From positions 762,501-826,500 of the forward strand of contig NZ_CP015247.1 in assembly GCF_001891125.1 (NCBI RefSeq): a stretch of 64,000 nucleotides of DNA, in the 5' to 3' direction. This DNA is from Leuconostoc suionicum. Its GTDB lineage: Bacteria > Bacillota > Bacilli > Lactobacillales > Lactobacillaceae. Both the position numbers and the translations under genes were made by a program. The notes beneath the pieces were generated by a model, which made no database searches, had not been told where the DNA came from, and worked only from the letters and a program-made list of their open reading frames with translations. Positions within the stretch are counted from its first letter, which is position 1, and every line of letters begins with the position of its first letter. Below, in pieces: positions 50,796-58,810 of this stretch.

Positions 50796-51386
50796 ATGAA
50801 AACAGTGGTGTTTGTTTTGCTTGACGAATATGCCGATTGGGAAGGAGCATACCTTTCAAGTCAATTCAATCAATTGCCGAATTGGACAGTAAAAACAGCT
50901 TCTGTGCAGCAAGAAGTTTCTTCAATGGGTGGCTTTAAAACAAGCGTAGACTATTTTATTAGCGATATACCAGCGGACGTTGAATTACTAGTTTTGATAG
51001 GTGGCAATTCTTGGTATCTTGAAAGTCAAGAATTAACTAATCTTGTTGCAAATCGCTTAGTCACTGGCAAGAAGGTAGCAGCAATATGTGGGGCAGTGGA
51101 CTTTTTGGCTAGAAATGGCTTACTAAATGACAGGAAACATACTGGTAATGCAGTATACTTGTGGCAAGAATATGAACAGTATACAAATACTAAAGGCTTT
51201 GTGGAGCAACAAGTCGTAGTAGATAGTTTATTGGTAACAGCTAATGGAACGGCTACTTTATCATTTACAAATGAAGTTCTGAAGTTAGTGAATGCCATGC
51301 CAGATGATCAAGTGGACCAAACTATAGCGCTCCATCAGTTAGGATTTTATACATACTGTGAAAAATTTGGAAATCCATATGCTTGA
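50796..51386 (+). CDS. DJ-1/PfpI-family protein
   Basis: The 196-residue protein has the class I glutamine amidotransferase-like fold: it begins TVVFVLLDEYADWEGAYLSSQ and has VAAICGAVDFLARNGLL with Cys98 at the nucleophile elbow, then TGNAVYLW. Such proteins act as deglycases, chaperones or other hydrolases; the particular role cannot be decided. The promoter region upstream is 143 bases long. It is followed by the Bce-type system with 67 bases between, perhaps independently transcribed. Confidence 0.8.
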   Translation: MKTVVFVLLDEYADWEGAYLSSQFNQLPNWTVKTASVQQEVSSMGGFKTSVDYFISDIPADVELLVLIGGNSWYLESQELTNLVANRLVTGKKVAAICGAVDFLARNGLLNDRKHTGNAVYLWQEYEQYTNTKGFVEQQVVVDSLLVTANGTATLSFTNEVLKLVNAMPDDQVDQTIALHQLGFYTYCEKFGNPYA

Positions 51387-51453
51387 TTAGAGGAGATTTG
51401 CAATTATTCATAATTTAGTTTAAGTTCAAATCAGTAAATAAAGGACACAAGTT

Positions 51454-52131
51454 ATGAAGTATAAAGTTTTTATAGTCGAAGATAACCAAGAAATTGTCGA
51501 ACTTCTAAGTAAAGCACTAGCAGGTTGGGGGTTGAATTCAGACAGTTGCAAAAATTTTAATAGTGTTGAAGCAGAAATTGAAGCATATTCGCCACATTTA
51601 GTATTAATGGATATCAACTTACCGTATTATAATGGCTTTTTTTGGACTCAAAAAATACGCCAAAATAGTATGATACCAATTATTTTTTTATCAAGTCGTG
51701 ATGAAGACAGCGATATGATTATGGCAATGAACTTTGGAGCGGATGACTACATCACAAAGCCATTTAATATTGATTTATTAATTGTTAAAATAAATGCATT
51801 GTTACGTCGTGAATACAGTTTTGGTGTAGAGAAAAATACGTCATCTTTTCAGGGATACACGCTTAATATTATTGATAGCCAGCTAACACATGGGAACCAA
51901 GAGGTAAATCTCTCGAAAAACGAGACAAAATTACTGCATTTGTTGTTTAATCATCCAAAGGAACTTGTTATGAAAGAGGATATCATGGCAAGCCTTTGGG
52001 ATAATGAAATGTTTATTGATCGAAATACACTATCAGTTACAGTAACTCGATTACGTCAAAAAGTAACTGATATTAAATTCTCTAAATATTTGAAAACTGT
52101 CAAAGGAAAAGGTATGATGCTCGATGATTAG
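51454..52131 (+). CDS. Bce-type response regulator (OmpR family)
   Basis: The 225-residue protein has a receiver domain with the acidic pocket at Glu9-Asp10, phospho-acceptor Asp53 (LVLMDINLPYYNG), and Lys in FITKPFNI, followed by a winged-helix DNA-binding domain (about 130-225, MASLWDNEMFIDRNTLSVTVTRLR abbreviated). Its end overlaps the kinase start by eight bases. The downstream kinase and ABC genes identify it as the regulator of a peptide-antibiotic detoxification module. Confidence 0.9.
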   Translation: MKYKVFIVEDNQEIVELLSKALAGWGLNSDSCKNFNSVEAEIEAYSPHLVLMDINLPYYNGFFWTQKIRQNSMIPIIFLSSRDEDSDMIMAMNFGADDYITKPFNIDLLIVKINALLRREYSFGVEKNTSSFQGYTLNIIDSQLTHGNQEVNLSKNETKLLHLLFNHPKELVMKEDIMASLWDNEMFIDRNTLSVTVTRLRQKVTDIKFSKYLKTVKGKGMMLDD

Positions 52132-53119
52132 AAAGCTATTTGGTCTTTTAATTCGTTTTTTATATGATTTTTGGTACTTATACTTTACCTTTGTGTCTAT
52201 TTATTTTTTTATTTTTTGGAGTGTTATTATGCGCTCCTTAAATTTAAATGTAGCAATTGATGCGCTCTGGGGCGGTTGTTATATTCTTGTTATCGTATCT
52301 GGTTTTTTATTTTGGAAGTGGAGACGAGCCAACTCTATTTTAAAAAAATTACTTTCTGAAGATGAAATTCATCAAGTACCAAATATTCTTTCGTTGACAA
52401 GTAATGAACGAATGTATCAATTGTTCATTCAAAAACAACAATATGACCGCGAGCAGCTTCAAGCACAACTTAATGAAAATATGCAAGACATGCAAGATTA
52501 TTACGCGATGTGGGCACATCAAATTAAAGTGCCAATATCAGTTTTAGATTTAATGAACCAAACAAATACGGTTGATAAATATGAGACGAGTAGTCAGTTG
52601 ATTGTAATTAACCAGTATTTAGACATGATGTTACATTTTATTCGTTTAAAAAACTTTAACCAGGATTTGGCATATCAAAAAATAAATGTACAAAAATTAT
52701 TAAAGTCCGTTATTAATGGTTATAAGTTTTTGTTTATTCATAAAAATGTGTCCATAAGTATAAATGATGTGAGTTTTACGATTTTGAGTGACCCTAAATG
52801 GCTTCAATTTGTTTTCGAACAAGTGGTTTTCAATGCTATAAAATACACACCCCAAGGTAAAATAAATATCGTTTGCAAAAATGATAATCAAGTTATTATT
52901 ACAGATAGCGGAATAGGTATTGCACAAAGTGATTTACCAATGATTTTCAATAAGGGATATACAGGATTCAATGGGCGTCTAAATAGTAATGCTAGTGGGT
53001 TAGGTCTATACATGGTAAAAAAAATTCTGAATAACTTAGGTCATGATGTCGTTATTACTTCCAAAGTGGGTGTTGGAACAACTGTTATTATTAATTTGCA
53101 ACAGGTTGAAATTAAATAA
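52124..53119 (+). CDS. Bce-type intramembrane-sensing histidine kinase
   Basis: The 331-residue kinase has two N-terminal helices (about 14-35 and 44-66) with only a very short loop between, typical of kinases that sense through their ABC partner. The phospho-acceptor His132 is in WAHQIKVPIS. The N box FNAIKYTPQGK, G1 ITDSGIGIA and G2 SGLGLYMVKKI form the ATPase domain. It overlaps the regulator gene and is followed by a BceR-like site and the ABC genes. Confidence 0.88.
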   Translation: MIRKLFGLLIRFLYDFWYLYFTFVSIYFFIFWSVIMRSLNLNVAIDALWGGCYILVIVSGFLFWKWRRANSILKKLLSEDEIHQVPNILSLTSNERMYQLFIQKQQYDREQLQAQLNENMQDMQDYYAMWAHQIKVPISVLDLMNQTNTVDKYETSSQLIVINQYLDMMLHFIRLKNFNQDLAYQKINVQKLLKSVINGYKFLFIHKNVSISINDVSFTILSDPKWLQFVFEQVVFNAIKYTPQGKINIVCKNDNQVIITDSGIGIAQSDLPMIFNKGYTGFNGRLNSNASGLGLYMVKKILNNLGHDVVITSKVGVGTTVIINLQQVEIK

Positions 53120-53121
53120 TC

Positions 53122-53135
53122 TTACAATTTTGTAA
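53122..53135. promoter_or_regulatory. Bce-type response-regulator binding site
   Basis: TTACA-ATTT-TGTAA fits the TNACA-N4-TGTAA consensus known for BceR-like regulators. It lies between the kinase stop and the ABC genes, upstream of the ABC pair, so the transporter would be induced separately from the sensory genes. Confidence 0.72.
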
Positions 53136-53140
53136 GGTAT

Positions 53141-53174
53141 AGAGATGATGTGTAAGCTTTGTCATCTCTTTTTT
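53141..53174 (+). terminator. Terminator between kinase and ABC genes
   Basis: AGAGATGA and TCATCTCT pair around a 13-base loop and are followed by Ts. It decouples the two-component genes from the transporter genes. A TACAAT (53179-53184) just downstream could be part of the ABC promoter, but the -35 is unclear. Confidence 0.72.
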
Positions 53175-53219
53175 AATTTACAATAAACCTATATCAAACA
53201 TTGTAGGAGAAAATATTTC

Positions 53220-53975
53220 ATGACATTACTTAGTGTTGGACATTTAAAAAAAGAGTATCGAAGTAAAATCAAAAATAACACCGTTGTTGCATTGGCAGAT
53301 GTTAGTTTTGACGTTGAAAAAGGTGAATTTATCGCAATAATGGGTGAATCAGGATCTGGAAAATCAACACTGCTTAATTGTATAGCGACGCTTGATAAAC
53401 CAACATCTGGTAATATTGCATTAAATAATCAAAATTTAACCCAATTATCTGAAAAGAAATTAGCTGCATTTCGTAGAGATCATTTGGGATTTGTTTTTCA
53501 AGATTTTAATTTGTTAGACACCATGAGCGTAGCTGATAATATTTATTTGCCACTAGTGTTAGCTAAAAATACAAAAGGAAAAGAACAAAAACTTAATAGT
53601 CTCGCTACACAGTTAGGTATCCAAGATTTGCTTAATAAATATCCATATGAATTGTCTGGCGGTCAAAAACAACGTGTTGCTATTGGTAGAGCATTGGTAA
53701 CTAATCCAGATATCTTATTAGGGGATGAGCCAACGGGTGCTTTAGATTCTAAAAATTCGGCAGAAATTTTGTCACTCTTTGAAAAGTATAATCAACAACA
53801 GCAAACAATATTAATGGTGACGCATTCAGCTTTAGCTGCTAGTCATGCCAGACGTGTTCTTTTTATAAAAGATGGAAAAGTGTTTCATCAAATATATCGA
53901 GGAAACAGGACGGAACAAGAAATGTTATTGACCATTAATGATGCTATGACTAACATATTAGGGGGGATAGTCTAA
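53220..53975 (+). CDS. BceA-type ABC transporter ATP-binding protein
   Basis: The 251-residue ATPase has Walker A GESGSGKSTLLN, Q-loop VFQDFNLLD, signature ELSGGQKQR and Walker B LLGDEPTGALD, in the MacB/BceA class. RBS GTAGGAG. It starts an ABC pair; the permease ATG is two bases downstream. With the adjacent two-component system it should free lipid II-cycle targets from peptide antibiotics. Confidence 0.9.
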   Translation: MTLLSVGHLKKEYRSKIKNNTVVALADVSFDVEKGEFIAIMGESGSGKSTLLNCIATLDKPTSGNIALNNQNLTQLSEKKLAAFRRDHLGFVFQDFNLLDTMSVADNIYLPLVLAKNTKGKEQKLNSLATQLGIQDLLNKYPYELSGGQKQRVAIGRALVTNPDILLGDEPTGALDSKNSAEILSLFEKYNQQQQTILMVTHSALAASHARRVLFIKDGKVFHQIYRGNRTEQEMLLTINDAMTNILGGIV

Positions 53976-53976
53976 A

Positions 53977-55944
53977 ATGTTACATTGGAAATTAGCTTGG
54001 CAGTCGATTATTAAAAACAAGTTAGAATATTGGCCGTTTATCCTAGCAGGAAGTGTTGCTGTTGCTTTAAATCTGGTCATTCAATTACTTATTTATTCAA
54101 AGGGCGTTCAGAGCTTAACTGCAAGTGTTTCTGTCATTGAAATGCTATCTTTTGGACAAGCTGTTATTAGTATTCTCTCTATTATATTTTTATTGTATAC
54201 GTATAGTTTTTTGAATAAAAGGAAGCAAGCTGAATTTGGGCTGTTTAGTATTTTGGGAATGCAAAAAAGTGATCTCATTAAGATTAGTTGGCGACAACAA
54301 CTTATCTCTTTTATTACTGTTACAATTTTAGGGATATTTAGCGGATTTGTGTTTAGTAAAGTACTAATTTTATTGTTTATAAAATTGGTTGGTGGAAACA
54401 ATTTTGAATTAAATATAACAAAAGCATCGATAATATTTATTCTAGTTTATTTTTCAATTTGTTTTTTATTTTTATTTTTGACAGATGTATTCACAATCTT
54501 AAAACTCAAAATCATTTCACTTTTACATGCAACTCAAAAAGGAGAAGCTGAACCTAAAAATCACTGGGTATTACTGATTACTGGCATAGGGTTATTAGCT
54601 TGTGGCTATTATATCTCACTTACTGTTAAATCGCCGCTAAAAGCAATGATGCAATTTTTCATTGCTGTTCTACTAGTTGTTTCTGCAACATATATATTAT
54701 TTATAGTGGCTTCAACAATTGTTTTGAAATTAATGAAGCAGAACAAGCGATACTATTACCAAGCCAATCATTTTATAACCGTATCTAATATGTTATTTAG
54801 AATGAAGCAAAATGCCACAGGATTAGCTAGTATTGCGTTGCTAACAACTATGGCACTAGTAGTGATTGTGACAACGATTTCAATGTTTGTTGGACAAGAG
54901 GACTATATTAATCAACAATTTCCGCGCGCTGTTATTTTGACAAGTTCATCCGATCGAAATATATCAATTAAATCAGTAAAAAAAATCGCTGGTGATAATG
55001 GTGTGGAAATAACAAACTCTTATAGATTAGAAATTAGTAACGCAATAGCTGGAAATTTAATCAATCAAAATAAGCTTCAACCGTTAACTGGTAACTCTGC
55101 TACAAGTGCTGATAATTTATCGGAGTTGCAATTTATGACGGAGAAGCAGTATCAATACCTGAATAATGAAAATATAAAAAAGTTAAAATCTAACGAAATA
55201 TATGTACATGATCGTCAAGAAACATTCGATAAAAATAATATAACTTTTTTGAATAAAACTTACCATGTTAAAAAAATATTGAAAAAAATCAAGGGAGTAC
55301 CAAGTGCGCAGCCTAATATGACGCACTCTATGATAATTGTTGTTCCTTCTAAAGACATTACGAATTTATTAGGAAATAGTTTTAACGATTTAGGGGATAA
55401 AAAACAGATAATTACCTATAAAAATCAATTATTGTTTGATATAACCGGAACAGCACAACAAAAGAAAAATTTTTTAAAAAGTATATCTCGAGTAAAAAAT
55501 ATTACAAGTGAAGACAGGTATTCAACAATGTCAGTCCTTAAAGAATTTTATGGTGGATTTTTCTTTATTGGCCTAGTATTTTCTGTCAGTTTTATTATGG
55601 CAACTGGATTGATTATTTATTATAAGCAAATATCAGAAGGCCGTTCTGATCAAAACCAATTTGATATATTACAAAAAATTGGTATGTCACATGAAGAAGT
55701 TAAACGAACAGTTCAGTCGCAAATCATTTGGATATTTGGTCTTCCAATAACCGTCGCAATTATACATTTATGTTTTGCGATGCCAATGATTCATAAGATT
55801 TTACAACTATTTGGAATCTTGATTGGTCCAGTAGTTTATATAACAACTATCATCACGATTATTTCAATGATTATAATTTATTACTTAATCTATTTGAAAA
55901 CGTCGAAAACATATTATCAGCAAGTTTCAAGAAAAAATCATTGA
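53977..55944 (+). CDS. BceB-type ABC transporter permease
   Basis: The 655-residue protein has ten transmembrane helices and a large extracytoplasmic domain (about residues 310-520) between helices 7 and 8, the hallmark of Bce/Vra permeases and the site of peptide sensing. FtsX-like regions flank both helix sets (NKRKQAEFGLFSILGMQKSDL and DILQKIGMSHEEVKR, abbreviated). The ATPase is immediately upstream. A terminator follows at 55960. Confidence 0.88.
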   Translation: MLHWKLAWQSIIKNKLEYWPFILAGSVAVALNLVIQLLIYSKGVQSLTASVSVIEMLSFGQAVISILSIIFLLYTYSFLNKRKQAEFGLFSILGMQKSDLIKISWRQQLISFITVTILGIFSGFVFSKVLILLFIKLVGGNNFELNITKASIIFILVYFSICFLFLFLTDVFTILKLKIISLLHATQKGEAEPKNHWVLLITGIGLLACGYYISLTVKSPLKAMMQFFIAVLLVVSATYILFIVASTIVLKLMKQNKRYYYQANHFITVSNMLFRMKQNATGLASIALLTTMALVVIVTTISMFVGQEDYINQQFPRAVILTSSSDRNISIKSVKKIAGDNGVEITNSYRLEISNAIAGNLINQNKLQPLTGNSATSADNLSELQFMTEKQYQYLNNENIKKLKSNEIYVHDRQETFDKNNITFLNKTYHVKKILKKIKGVPSAQPNMTHSMIIVVPSKDITNLLGNSFNDLGDKKQIITYKNQLLFDITGTAQQKKNFLKSISRVKNITSEDRYSTMSVLKEFYGGFFFIGLVFSVSFIMATGLIIYYKQISEGRSDQNQFDILQKIGMSHEEVKRTVQSQIIWIFGLPITVAIIHLCFAMPMIHKILQLFGILIGPVVYITTIITIISMIIIYYLIYLKTSKTYYQQVSRKNH

Positions 55945-55959
55945 TGCAAAGTATTTATT

Positions 55960-55992
55960 AAAAAACGAGTCCGCTAAATGGAATCGTTTTTT
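55960..55992 (+). terminator. Terminator after the Bce genes
   Basis: AAAACGA-GTCC pairs with TGGAA-TCGTTTT around GCTAAA, with Ts following. The remaining region up to 56254 contains no convincing gene; TATAAT at about 56208 is a candidate -10 for the next gene. Confidence 0.65.
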
Positions 55993-56254
55993 TAACACAA
56001 AGGGGTGCTTTTTAGTAGTCATTTCTGACACAATCTTTATTATAGGAATACTTTTAGGTATTTCACGTTTTAATAGATATATTTGTCTGTTATTTTGAGC
56101 ATCAAAATCATTACCCAATCTTGCGATATGAATGAGTATTACCTGCTCAAACGAGATTTTTAAACGTAATAATTAAGCATGAAAACAGTATTATTGATTA
56201 ATCTGCTATATAATTAAGCTAATTAATAGTTAGTTGAATGCAGAAAGGAGAATC

Positions 56255-57163
56255 ATGTCACATAATCAAAAAGAAAGTAGTAAGGCTGTGAAGTTGGGCA
56301 TTGGCACCAATAAAGTAGGCGGTCATAATCTATTTGAGGGCCTAAAAGATGAAGATGGCTTTGATATAGTTCGTGAAGCATTGGATTCGCAGGTTCAAAT
56401 GATTGATACAGCCTATATGTATGGTCTTGGTCGTTCAGAAGAAATCATTGGTGAAGTTATTAAAAACTATTCCCGTTCAAGCTTTAAAATTGCTACTAAA
56501 GCGGCACAAGATCCAGATAATGATTTAAAAATAAATAATACACCAACTTTTCTTAAAAAAGCAGTTGATGATGCCTTGGCAAGACTTCAAACGGACTACA
56601 TTGATATTTTCTATATTCATTTTCCTGATGAAAACACGCCCAAAGATGAAGCAGTTGCTGCTTTAAATGATTTGAAGAAATCTGGAAAAATTCGTGCAGT
56701 CGGTGTGTCAAACTTCAGTTTGGAGCAAATTAAAGAAGCTAATAAAAATGGGCAAGTAGACTATGTCGAAGATGCATATAGTTTAGTGCACCGCGAAGCG
56801 GAAAATAAGTTATGGCCATACTTGCAAGAAAACCATATTGGTTTCGTGCCATATTTTCCATTGGCTTCTGGATTGTTAACAGGAAAGTACAGCTTGGCGG
56901 ATGCTGACAAATTTGATCAGTTTACAAAAGAGCAATTTGAAACGATTGTCTCTGCCCTGAAACTTGTTGAGAAAATAGCGGAAAATCATAATGCTTCAAT
57001 CTCGCAAACTATTCTGGCTTGGTATATTGCCAATCCTAGCATCAGTGCGGTTATTCCTGGGGCACGTAATGCAAGCCAAGTGACCAATAACGTTACTACA
57101 TTAAACATTGACTTAACTGAAACCGAATATCAGCAAATTGACACGGCCTTTGAAAATTTTTAG
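56255..57163 (+). CDS. Aldo/keto reductase
   Basis: The 302-residue NADPH-dependent TIM barrel shows LGIGTNKVGGHNLF, the catalytic Asp/Tyr in MIDTAYMYGLGRSE, Lys in ATKAAQDP and His in FYIHFPDEN. The C-terminal VIPGARNASQVTNNV binds the cofactor. ATG at 56255 is set by AAAGGAG four bases upstream; a longer frame begins at TTG 56234. It is a different subgroup from the reductase at 1.5 kb (closer to the AKR11/YhdN-like type). Monocistronic. Confidence 0.86.
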   Translation: MSHNQKESSKAVKLGIGTNKVGGHNLFEGLKDEDGFDIVREALDSQVQMIDTAYMYGLGRSEEIIGEVIKNYSRSSFKIATKAAQDPDNDLKINNTPTFLKKAVDDALARLQTDYIDIFYIHFPDENTPKDEAVAALNDLKKSGKIRAVGVSNFSLEQIKEANKNGQVDYVEDAYSLVHREAENKLWPYLQENHIGFVPYFPLASGLLTGKYSLADADKFDQFTKEQFETIVSALKLVEKIAENHNASISQTILAWYIANPSISAVIPGARNASQVTNNVTTLNIDLTETEYQQIDTAFENF

Positions 57164-57187
57164 GTAGTGTTGTACTATAAGTCTATA

Positions 57188-57222
57188 TAAAAAAGCAAGT
57201 CAGTAATATGACTTGCTTTTTT
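57188..57222 (+). terminator. Terminator after the aldo/keto reductase
   Basis: AAAAAAGCAAGTCA and TGACTTGCTTTTTT form a perfect stem with a short loop. Confidence 0.9.
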
Positions 57223-57256
57223 ACGCTATTCACACTTTAGAAAGAAGGAATGGAAT

Positions 57257-57757
57257 ATGGAAAAATATCATCGTGCATTTGGCGTTTATGGCATTATTTA
57301 TTCAAGCAGCAAAGGACTTGTTGTCATAAAAAAGAATGGTGGGCCTTACATTAATCGTTTTGATTTGCCAGGTGGCAGCTTAGAAGATGGTGAAGAATTA
57401 TCGCTTGCTATTAAACGTGAAATAACAGAAGAAACAGGTTTGACGGTTCAGAAATATAGTCAGTTGGGAATTACTAGTTTTAAATATCCTTGGGATTATT
57501 TAAATTACCACTATAATCAACATATCGCTGTATTTTATGATGTTGAAGAGTTGTCTGGCAAAGTTGAAGAAATTGCACCACAGTTTGATGGGCAAGATTC
57601 ATTAGGCGCTGTTTTTATACCATTGGAAAAGATTAGTATTCGTAATGCTTCACCATTGGTTTTAAAAGCCAAAGAATACTTATTGAATAATCGTCGTTTT
57701 GAAGATGAAGATACGATATTTGATGAGTGGACTGTGTTGGAGAATGCTGTGTTTTAA
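57257..57757 (+). CDS. Nudix hydrolase
   Basis: The 166-residue protein has a perfect Nudix box, G-x5-E-x7-REITEETGL, at about residues 41-63 (GSLEDGEELSLAIKRE...). It hydrolyses nucleoside diphosphates linked to another group; the exact substrate is unknown. RBS AGAAAGAAGGAATGG. Converges on the AraC-family gene with a shared terminator. Confidence 0.85.
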   Translation: MEKYHRAFGVYGIIYSSSKGLVVIKKNGGPYINRFDLPGGSLEDGEELSLAIKREITEETGLTVQKYSQLGITSFKYPWDYLNYHYNQHIAVFYDVEELSGKVEEIAPQFDGQDSLGAVFIPLEKISIRNASPLVLKAKEYLLNNRRFEDEDTIFDEWTVLENAVF

Positions 57758-57792
57758 AAAGGTACTGATTGTTAACAATCAGTACCTTTTTT
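57756..57792. terminator. Bidirectional terminator between nudix and araC-like genes
   Basis: AAAAAGGTACTGATTGTT is followed by its exact complement AACAATCAGTACCTTTTT with no separate loop. The hairpin touches the stop codons of both convergent genes. Confidence 0.88.
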
Positions 57793-58687
57793 ATTGATGA
57801 TTTTTACGATATTGATAGGGGGTATTTTCGGTCCATTTTTTAAATTGTCGTGAAAAATGAGCAGGATCCTGGTAACCTAGCGCTTCACTAATGTTAATCA
57901 CACTTAAATCAGGCATTTGCAGTAACCGCTTGGCTTGTGCAATTTTTAATTTTGTTAAATATTGTCGCGGTGCGTATCCGTAAATTTTTCTAAATACCTC
58001 TCCACCATAACTTGGACTAATTTTTAGATCACTGTAAATTTTGTCAATACTTAAACGGGATGAATGATCGCTAACAATGAAATCTTCGTTAAAGTAGCTG
58101 TGGATATTTTTTTGCAAAGTAGTTCTTATACCATAAGCAATTGAACTGGCTATTTTCAGCTGTGAGGAGTTAAGGGATGTGTGTTCTAATACTTCACTAG
58201 AAAATAATTGGAAAATAAAATCGGACAGTAACACATGAAGCTTCAACTCATCCTTAAAATTGTACGCCATGTTTTTGTTTAATACGTCCCGTAATTTGTC
58301 CAAACTTTTGATAAGAGGGATATTTTTTAGTGATCCGTTAGGAAAATTAAGGATACCCTGATTTATTAAATTTGTGACGAATCGTTCATCATCTAAATTG
58401 AAATGAAAATTAAAGTAGGTTGTATTTGTTAGACTAGTTGTTTCGTGCCATACATTGGGATATAAAACCATAATATCCCCGGATTCTAGGCGAATTGTAT
58501 TATCAAAAGCCGTTACATTGATAGCACCTTCGACAACGTAAAATACTTCAAAAGCTAGATGACGTTCAGAAGGGTAGTGCCAGCCAGGTTTGATATCTTG
58601 TTGATGGCCGCCAAAGAAAGAGATGTTCCAATCTAATGCGGGTAATCGTATAGAGCCTTGGAGCTCTTTTTTTTCGAATGATTTCAT
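57791..58687 (-). CDS. AraC-family transcriptional regulator of the glycoside locus
   Basis: The 298-residue protein has an N-terminal cupin-like sensing domain (RHLAFEVFYVVEGAINV, MVLYPNVWHET) and a C-terminal double helix-turn-helix (YGYAPRQYLTKLKIAQAKRLL, NISEALGYQDPAHFSRQFKKW, abbreviated where long). GAGG seven bases before the ATG supports the start. It is divergent from a GH42 galactosidase operon and probably activates it in response to a sugar. Confidence 0.87.
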   Translation of the reverse strand: MKSFEKKELQGSIRLPALDWNISFFGGHQQDIKPGWHYPSERHLAFEVFYVVEGAINVTAFDNTIRLESGDIMVLYPNVWHETTSLTNTTYFNFHFNLDDERFVTNLINQGILNFPNGSLKNIPLIKSLDKLRDVLNKNMAYNFKDELKLHVLLSDFIFQLFSSEVLEHTSLNSSQLKIASSIAYGIRTTLQKNIHSYFNEDFIVSDHSSRLSIDKIYSDLKISPSYGGEVFRKIYGYAPRQYLTKLKIAQAKRLLQMPDLSVINISEALGYQDPAHFSRQFKKWTENTPYQYRKNHQ

Positions 58688-58729
58688 TTTATAACCTCAA
58701 AAAGGGCTTTTTTATAATAAATAAAGCGC

Positions 58730-58771
58730 TTACATTTAAGATAATTATGCGCCATAATGAAAGCGTTATCA
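58730..58771 (+). promoter_or_regulatory. Promoter and cre site of the GH42 operon
   Basis: TTACAT (58730-58735), 17 bases, CATAAT (58753-58758) form the promoter. ATGAAAGCGTTATCA (58757-58771) matches the cre consensus and overlaps the -10 and start point. A second sequence, AAAGCGCTTACAT (58723-58735), is a one-mismatch cre on the minus strand over the -35. Catabolite repression is likely. Confidence 0.7.
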
Positions 58772-58810
58772 AGAGCTGTGATTTTATTCTAACACAAAGG
58801 AAGGAATAGT

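Noticed and set aside
55927-56118. 63-codon minus-strand frame after the Bce permease
   Set aside because: It overlaps the permease end and terminator, has no RBS and shows no recognisable pattern.
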